DNA of 64,000 nt from positions 1-64,000 of the forward strand of contig FORK01000007.1 of NCBI GenBank assembly GCA_900113995.1, in the 5' to 3' direction. The DNA comes from Ruminococcaceae bacterium D5. GTDB lineage: Bacteria > Bacillota > Clostridia > Oscillospirales > Ruminococcaceae. Below the pieces are notes generated by a model that was not told the origin of the DNA, did not search any database, and saw nothing but the letters and a program-made list of their open reading frames with translations. Every line of letters starts with the position of its first letter. The first letter of the stretch is position 1. A program made the position numbers and the translations under genes. Below, one piece after another: positions 59,733 through 64,000 of this stretch.

Positions 59733-60392
59733 ATGGCGGTCGTTCTGGGCATTCTCATTTTGCTCCTGGTGATTCTGCTGATCCCGGTGCGGGTGAGCGC
59801 CGGCGCTTCCTCCGGGAAAGCGCCCCATGCCGTTCTGCGCTGGCTTTTTCTCTCGATTCCGCTGTTTCCCAGACCAAAACGGAAAAAAACGCAGGACAAG
59901 TCCGAGTCCTCAAAGCCGGACAAGAAGAAAGAGAAGCCAAAACGGAGCCTGAAGCCGCTGCTGGCTGAGCTGCTTGCCCGGTTTGACCGGCTTTCCCGCC
60001 CGGTGCAGCGGCTGCTGCGCCGCACCGGCCTTGCGCGCGTTTCGCTGCGGCTGGTGGTGAAAGGGGAGGATGCGGCGGCGACGGCTCTCCGCTTTGGCCG
60101 CGCGAATGCCGCCGTCTATTCCACGGTAGCCGCCTTGGACCGTATCTTTTTCCTGCGCGTGGAACAAATCGAAATCATACCTGGCTTTGCCGCCGAACAG
60201 GAGGAGTACTCCTGCTCGGGAGAGATACGGCTATTTCCCTTCGCGGTGCTCATCGCGGCGCTGCAGCTCGGCTTCTGGACGCTGATCGCGCTGATTCGAT
60301 CGGCCGGCGGCAGGGATACCAATGAAAACCGGCGGGCGCAACCCGCCCGACGAAAGGAAGAGTACTATGGAAAACAAGCATCCCATCAGTGA
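59733..60392 (+). CDS. DUF2953 family protein
   Basis: The 219-residue protein has an N-terminal membrane helix (2-22), a Lys-rich linker around residues 50-70 and a second hydrophobic segment (about 178-198). The middle part RLVVKGEDAAATALRFGRANAAVYS is the DUF2953 signature, found before ytfJ in many Firmicutes and linked to sporulation by context. It overlaps the start of ytfJ by 26 nt. The C-terminal tail past the helix is basic. Confidence 0.8.
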   Translation: MAVVLGILILLLVILLIPVRVSAGASSGKAPHAVLRWLFLSIPLFPRPKRKKTQDKSESSKPDKKKEKPKRSLKPLLAELLARFDRLSRPVQRLLRRTGLARVSLRLVVKGEDAAATALRFGRANAAVYSTVAALDRIFFLRVEQIEIIPGFAAEQEEYSCSGEIRLFPFAVLIAALQLGFWTLIALIRSAGGRDTNENRRAQPARRKEEYYGKQASHQ

Positions 60393-60783
60393 GATCCTCG
60401 AGGAATCGCTCACCAAATTAAAGCAGCTGGTCGATGTCGATACCATTATCGGCAAGCCGATCACCGCCCCGGACGGCACGATTATCATCCCGATTTCGAA
60501 GGTGTCGTTCGGCTTTGCGACCGGCGGTTCCGAGCTGCCGACCTCTAAGCCCTCGATGCCGTTCGGCGGCGGGTCGGGCGGCGGAGTTACGATCGCGCCG
60601 CTCGCCTTTCTTGTGATCGCCAACGGAAACGTGCAGCTTCTTCAGATGCAGACTGCCGACAACACTGCTGACCGGGTAGTGAATATGGTGCCGAACGTGA
60701 TCGATAAGGTTTCCGGCATCATTGGACAGAAAAAAGCGGAGAAGGCCGCGAAAGAAGAGAAGACGGCGGCCTTCACTGAATAA
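60367..60783 (+). CDS. ytfJ: GerW/YtfJ family sporulation protein
   Basis: Start is the ATG at 60367 after aaaggaag. The 138-residue protein has the YtfJ pattern: ISEILEESLTKLKQLVDVDT, VGKPI-like IIGKPI, IIPISKVSFGFATGGSE and a Gly-rich GGGSGGGVTIAPLAFLVI. B. subtilis GerW/YtfJ is needed for normal spore germination; here it supports a spore-forming or spore-ancestral lineage. Confidence 0.92.
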   Translation: MENKHPISEILEESLTKLKQLVDVDTIIGKPITAPDGTIIIPISKVSFGFATGGSELPTSKPSMPFGGGSGGGVTIAPLAFLVIANGNVQLLQMQTADNTADRVVNMVPNVIDKVSGIIGQKKAEKAAKEEKTAAFTE

Positions 60784-60849
60784 CCCCGATCATTTTTCTG
60801 CCCTGTCCGGAATATCTATTCAACAGGACAGAAAGGGGCGGGTGGTTTG

Positions 60850-62049
60850 ATGTCGGGAAAGTGGCTTTTGAGGATGGTGGTTTCACCGCTGCTTGCTGCG
60901 GCGTTCAGCCTTCAGGCGGCAGCTGCATGGCCGCAGGCGCTGATGCAGGCGAAGGGAGCGGTGCTGATCGAAGCCGCCTCAGGACGGGTGCTCGCCGAAC
61001 ACCGTTGCCATGAGCCGATGCCCAATGCGAGCACCACCAAAATCATGACTGCACTGCTGACGCTGGAACAGGAAGAACTTGATGAAAGCTTTGTGGTCGA
61101 TGCCGCCGCAATCCGTACCGAGGGCAGCTCGATTGGACTGCTGGAGGGCGACCAGGCTACGCTGCGCACGCTGGCTTGGGGGATGCTGCTTGCTTCGGGC
61201 AACGACGCCGCCAACGCCGCGGCGGTCCGAATCGACGGAAGCCTCGAGGCGTTCTGCGGGCGGATGAACCGACGTGCCGCGGAACTTGGGATGAAGGACA
61301 CCCACTTTTGCAGTCCCTCAGGACTTGATGTGGGGGATCACCACACGACTGCCTACGATCTGGCGCTGCTTACCCGCGAGGCGCTTTCCAATGATGACTT
61401 TGCGGAAATGGTGCGTTCCAAGTCGGCAAAGCTCTGCTATGGAAATCCGCCCTACCACAGGTGGCTGACCAATCACAACCGGCTGCTCTGGCAGTATGAG
61501 GACTGCATCGGAGTCAAGACCGGATTCACCAAGGCGGCGGGCCGATGCCTTGTTTCGGCCGCCGAGCGCAGCGGCCTGACCCTGATTGCGGTCACCCTCA
61601 ACTGCCCCGACGATTTCAATGTTCACCGCCAGCTCTATGAGGAGGCGTTTTCCGCCCTCGAATTTCTTGATGTAAGCGATACGCTGGGCAGTCTCTCGGT
61701 TGCGGTGACAGGGGCGGAGCAGGAGCGGGTGCCGGTTGAGCCGCTTTGGACGCCGGGCGCCTATCTTACCGCCGGGGAGCGGTCCCATTACCAGCTGTCG
61801 GTCCGTCTCGAGCCGTTTCTTTACGCGCCGGTCAGGAAGGGCCAGCCGGCGGGGGAGATCACGCTGACTCTGGAGGGGGTGCCCCTTTCGGTGGTTCCGC
61901 TGATCGCTGCCGAAGAGCGCCCCGCCCGTTTCCCCGAATACCGCAGCATCATCCAGCAGATCAAGGATTTCTTTGAATTTCCCGAGCAGTACCGGTTTCC
62001 GCTTTCTCAGGGAGGCCCGGCCTCCGCCTCGTCCACCTCACAAAACTGA
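60850..62049 (+). CDS. dacF: D-alanyl-D-alanine carboxypeptidase, DacF type
   Basis: ATG at 60850 is preferred over TTG 60847. The 399-residue S11 peptidase has a signal peptide (to about 27), the SxxK motif STTK (Ser61-Lys64), SGN (116-118) and KTG (near 227), and a C-terminal PBP5-type domain with a membrane-proximal tail QQIKDFFEFPEQ. It trims the terminal D-Ala of peptidoglycan stem peptides; DacF is sporulation-linked in Bacillus. Confidence 0.93.
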   Translation: MSGKWLLRMVVSPLLAAAFSLQAAAAWPQALMQAKGAVLIEAASGRVLAEHRCHEPMPNASTTKIMTALLTLEQEELDESFVVDAAAIRTEGSSIGLLEGDQATLRTLAWGMLLASGNDAANAAAVRIDGSLEAFCGRMNRRAAELGMKDTHFCSPSGLDVGDHHTTAYDLALLTREALSNDDFAEMVRSKSAKLCYGNPPYHRWLTNHNRLLWQYEDCIGVKTGFTKAAGRCLVSAAERSGLTLIAVTLNCPDDFNVHRQLYEEAFSALEFLDVSDTLGSLSVAVTGAEQERVPVEPLWTPGAYLTAGERSHYQLSVRLEPFLYAPVRKGQPAGEITLTLEGVPLSVVPLIAAEERPARFPEYRSIIQQIKDFFEFPEQYRFPLSQGGPASASSTSQN

Positions 62050-62076
62050 CTGTGCAAAATAAAGGAGAAACAATCT

Positions 62077-62910
62077 GTGAGAATCCATAAGCTTCTGTCC
62101 GACCAGGGGGTCGCCTCCCGCCGGGGCGCCGAGCGCCTCATCGAAGAAGGGCGTGTGACCGTCAACGGCAGGCCGGCTGTGATCGGCCAGGATGTCAACC
62201 CGGCCCGCGACATCGTGCATATTGACGGCGAACGGGTAGCATTTGTCAAAAAAGCGGCACGCTATTACATCCTGCTCAACAAGCCGCGCGGATATGTCAC
62301 CACCCTGTCCGACGAGCTGGGGCGGCGCTGCGTGGCGGAACTTCTCTCCGACCTGCCGGCCCGCGTTTATCCGATTGGGCGGCTGGATAAGGACAGCGAG
62401 GGGCTTCTGTTGCTGACCAACGACGGGGATTTTGCCAATTTTATCATGCATCCCAAAAATCATGTGTCCAAGACCTACCGCGTGACGGTGCGGCCCGACA
62501 TCAGCGAGGAGCAGCTGGTGACCCTTTCCACCGGCGTGACTCTGGATGACGGCAGTGTGACTGCACCGGCGCAGGTGCAGGTGGAGAGTCAGGAACCCGG
62601 GCGGGTCGTGCTGCGGATGACCATTTATGAGGGCAAGAACCGTCAGATCCGCCGGATGTGCGAGGCGGTCAGCCTCGAGGTGGCGCGCCTGCGCCGGGTT
62701 TCCATCGGGCCGATCAAGCTCGGAATGGTGCAGCCCGGCAAGTGGCGTGAGCTGACCCCGCAGGAAGTCGGTGCGCTGCGCGGTGCAGTAACCCACGAAA
62801 ATCCCGGTTCGGCAAAGCGGGAGGGGGATTCCCCAAAACCCCGCGCAGCCGCGAAAGCCCGCCCGCGCCCCATTGGGAAAACGGGTGGGAAACCGTCCCG
62901 CCGCGGTTGA
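62077..62910 (+). CDS. rluB: RluB/RsuA-type pseudouridine synthase
   Basis: GTG start at 62077 after aaaggaga. The 277-residue protein has an S4 domain (RIHKLLSDQGVASRRGAERL, 2-21), the catalytic Asp in GRLDKDSEGLLLLTNDG (near 107), and YEGKNRQIRRMCEAV near 190. The Lys/Arg/Pro-rich tail after 235 fits the RluB/RsuA family. It modifies 23S (RluB) or 16S (RsuA) rRNA; the two cannot be separated by eye. Confidence 0.9.
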   Translation: MRIHKLLSDQGVASRRGAERLIEEGRVTVNGRPAVIGQDVNPARDIVHIDGERVAFVKKAARYYILLNKPRGYVTTLSDELGRRCVAELLSDLPARVYPIGRLDKDSEGLLLLTNDGDFANFIMHPKNHVSKTYRVTVRPDISEEQLVTLSTGVTLDDGSVTAPAQVQVESQEPGRVVLRMTIYEGKNRQIRRMCEAVSLEVARLRRVSIGPIKLGMVQPGKWRELTPQEVGALRGAVTHENPGSAKREGDSPKPRAAAKARPRPIGKTGGKPSRRG

Positions 62911-62936
62911 CAAAGCTTGCCGTAAAGAGGTATGAT
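62907..62936 (+). promoter_or_regulatory. Promoter upstream of yicC
   Basis: TTGACA (62907-62912) and TATGAT (62931-62936) are spaced 18 bp. The leader before yicC is about 205 nt and starts inside the rluB stop region. Confidence 0.65.
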
Positions 62937-63149
62937 AAAAAGAGCATTTGAAAGAAAAAGGGAGCTTTTTTGAGCTCTCGAAATGATGAAAGCAGCTCGG
63001 GGACGGATGCGGCCCGGGGAAGAATGAACGGCGCAAAACAGGCCGGACCGTTTGGTCTTGCCGCCGTCCTCCCTTTGCGGATGCCCGCCGGGATGAAGAA
63101 AGCCGGCGGAGGAATTCCGCCGCCTTTGAGCTGGGGGAGGAAGATACGC

Positions 63150-64000
63150 GTGATCCGAAGCATGACCGGCTACGGCCGCAGCCAACAGCAGCTGAACGGG
63201 TGGGATATCACGGTGGAGATCAAATCGGTCAACCACCGGTATTTTGAGTTTTCCTGCCGGACTCCGAGAAACTGCGCTTTTCTGGAGGACAAGCTCAAGG
63301 CGCAGGTGCAGAGCCGCATTTCCCGCGGCAAGGTCGATTGCTACTGCGCGATTGTTTCGACCGATGCCGGAGATTCCGCCGTTTTGTTCAACCGAGCGCT
63401 GGCAAAGTCCTACCTCGCGGCGATGCGGGAGCTTTCGGAGGAAACGGGGCTTCCCTTTGAGGTGACGCTGCGTGACCTTGCGCGGCTGCCCGATGTCTTT
63501 ACCGTCGAACGGGCTGTTCCCGACGAGGAGGCCCTGACTGCCGCGGTGCAGACGGTGGCAGCCGAGGCGCTCGACCGCTTTGTGGCGATGCGGGAAACCG
63601 AAGGGGCGCGGCTTCGCGCCGACATCGAATCCCGCGGTCGGACAATTTCCGAGCTGACCGCCCGGATTGAGGAGCAGTCTCCAAAAACGGTGGAAGCTTA
63701 CCGCGAACGCCTTTATCAGAAGCTCTCCCAGCTTCTGGCCGACCGCTCGATCGATGATGCCAGAGTGCTCACTGAAGCCGCCATCTTCGCCGACCGGATC
63801 GCGGTTGACGAGGAGACGGTGCGGCTTCGCAGCCACCTGCATCAGCTCGGGGAGATTCTGGGCGCTTCCGACCCGGTCGGGCGCAAGCTTGATTTTTTGA
63901 TGCAGGAGCTCAACCGCGAGGCCAATACCATCGGCTCGAAGGCGCAGGACGCCAAAAATGCCGCCGTAGTGGTGGCGCTCAAGAGCGAGCTTGAGAAGAT
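63150..64000 (+). CDS. yicC: YicC/YloC family endoribonuclease (C-terminus beyond window)
   Basis: GTG start at 63150, nine bases after gggggagg. The 283 visible residues begin IRSMTGYGRSQ and show VEIKSVNHRYFEF, the conserved EINRE-type C-terminal helix as MQELNREANTIGSKAQD, and VVVALKSELEKI up to the edge. YicC is a recently recognised metal-dependent endoribonuclease that cuts structured RNAs. The gene is incomplete only because the window ends. Confidence 0.92.
   Translation, partial: MIRSMTGYGRSQQQLNGWDITVEIKSVNHRYFEFSCRTPRNCAFLEDKLKAQVQSRISRGKVDCYCAIVSTDAGDSAVLFNRALAKSYLAAMRELSEETGLPFEVTLRDLARLPDVFTVERAVPDEEALTAAVQTVAAEALDRFVAMRETEGARLRADIESRGRTISELTARIEEQSPKTVEAYRERLYQKLSQLLADRSIDDARVLTEAAIFADRIAVDEETVRLRSHLHQLGEILGASDPVGRKLDFLMQELNREANTIGSKAQDAKNAAVVVALKSELEK

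Overview
The window looks like chromosome of an anaerobic Firmicute of the class Clostridia, probably a spore-former of the Oscillospiraceae/Ruminococcaceae type. The signs are a reverse-type rubrerythrin, a YtfJ/GerW sporulation-type protein, ScpA/ScpB, a DacF-type carboxypeptidase, strong aaggagg ribosome binding sites, sigma-A promoters with 17-18 bp spacers, frequent TTG/GTG starts and many U-tailed hairpin terminators. The genus cannot be fixed from the sequence alone.

Layout. (1) 1-620: nested insertion-sequence debris, with the end of an IS256-family element lying inside a decayed IS5-family transposase. (2) About 830-15,260: a catabolic island, visibly more AT-rich than the rest. One operon has a histidine phosphatase-GNAT fusion, a TIM-barrel isomerase and a TRAP transporter (dctM-dctP-dctQ). 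A convergent LacI regulator follows. A divergent operon then encodes a complete 2-oxoacid dehydrogenase complex (E1 alpha, E1 beta, E2, E3), an SDR oxidoreductase, a lipoate-protein ligase and two tandem MgtC-like membrane proteins. The island stops at a decayed IS3-type fragment next to a tRNA-Leu(UAG). (3) 16,300-45,200: GC-rich housekeeping chromosome. It holds a murD / M42 peptidase (x2) / GNAT / PLP-lyase operon, patatin, gluQ, an M23 peptidase, a class B sortase, an ABC importer pair, murA, walJ, rlmH, tex, paaK with an ACT protein, an M20 hydrolase, rubrerythrin, pstSCAB and an XRE/ImmA pair. (4) 45,200-47,850: a structured GC-rich intergenic stretch and a membrane-anchored Amidase_6-like protein that appears to have lost its catalytic residues. 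(5) 47,850-55,860: a sugar-acid operon with a DUF1537 (OtnK-type) kinase, class II aldolase (OtnC-type), TRAP transporter, class I aldolase, PfkB kinase and an upstream-encoded DeoR regulator. A perfect 14-bp palindrome sits in front of its first gene. (6) 56,600-64,000: conserved backbone, with DUF3842, a SHOCT-like protein, an M50 protease, scpA, scpB, DUF2953, ytfJ, dacF, an rluB-type pseudouridine synthase and the start of yicC.

How the genes fit together. Both accessory loci couple a TRAP importer for an organic acid to dedicated intracellular chemistry and a local regulator. The first can scavenge lipoate to activate its own E2 and would oxidise a 2-oxo compound to an acyl-CoA. The second would phosphorylate and cleave or decarboxylate a four-carbon sugar acid, with a second kinase/aldolase pair for another phosphorylated intermediate. 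Neither substrate can be read from the sequence. The least explained items are the pseudo-amidase, a 54-residue Asn/Gln/Ser repeat protein, three ~90-bp tandem repeats upstream of tex, a 23-bp perfect hairpin at 37,917-37,967, and two multi-hairpin intergenic regions.
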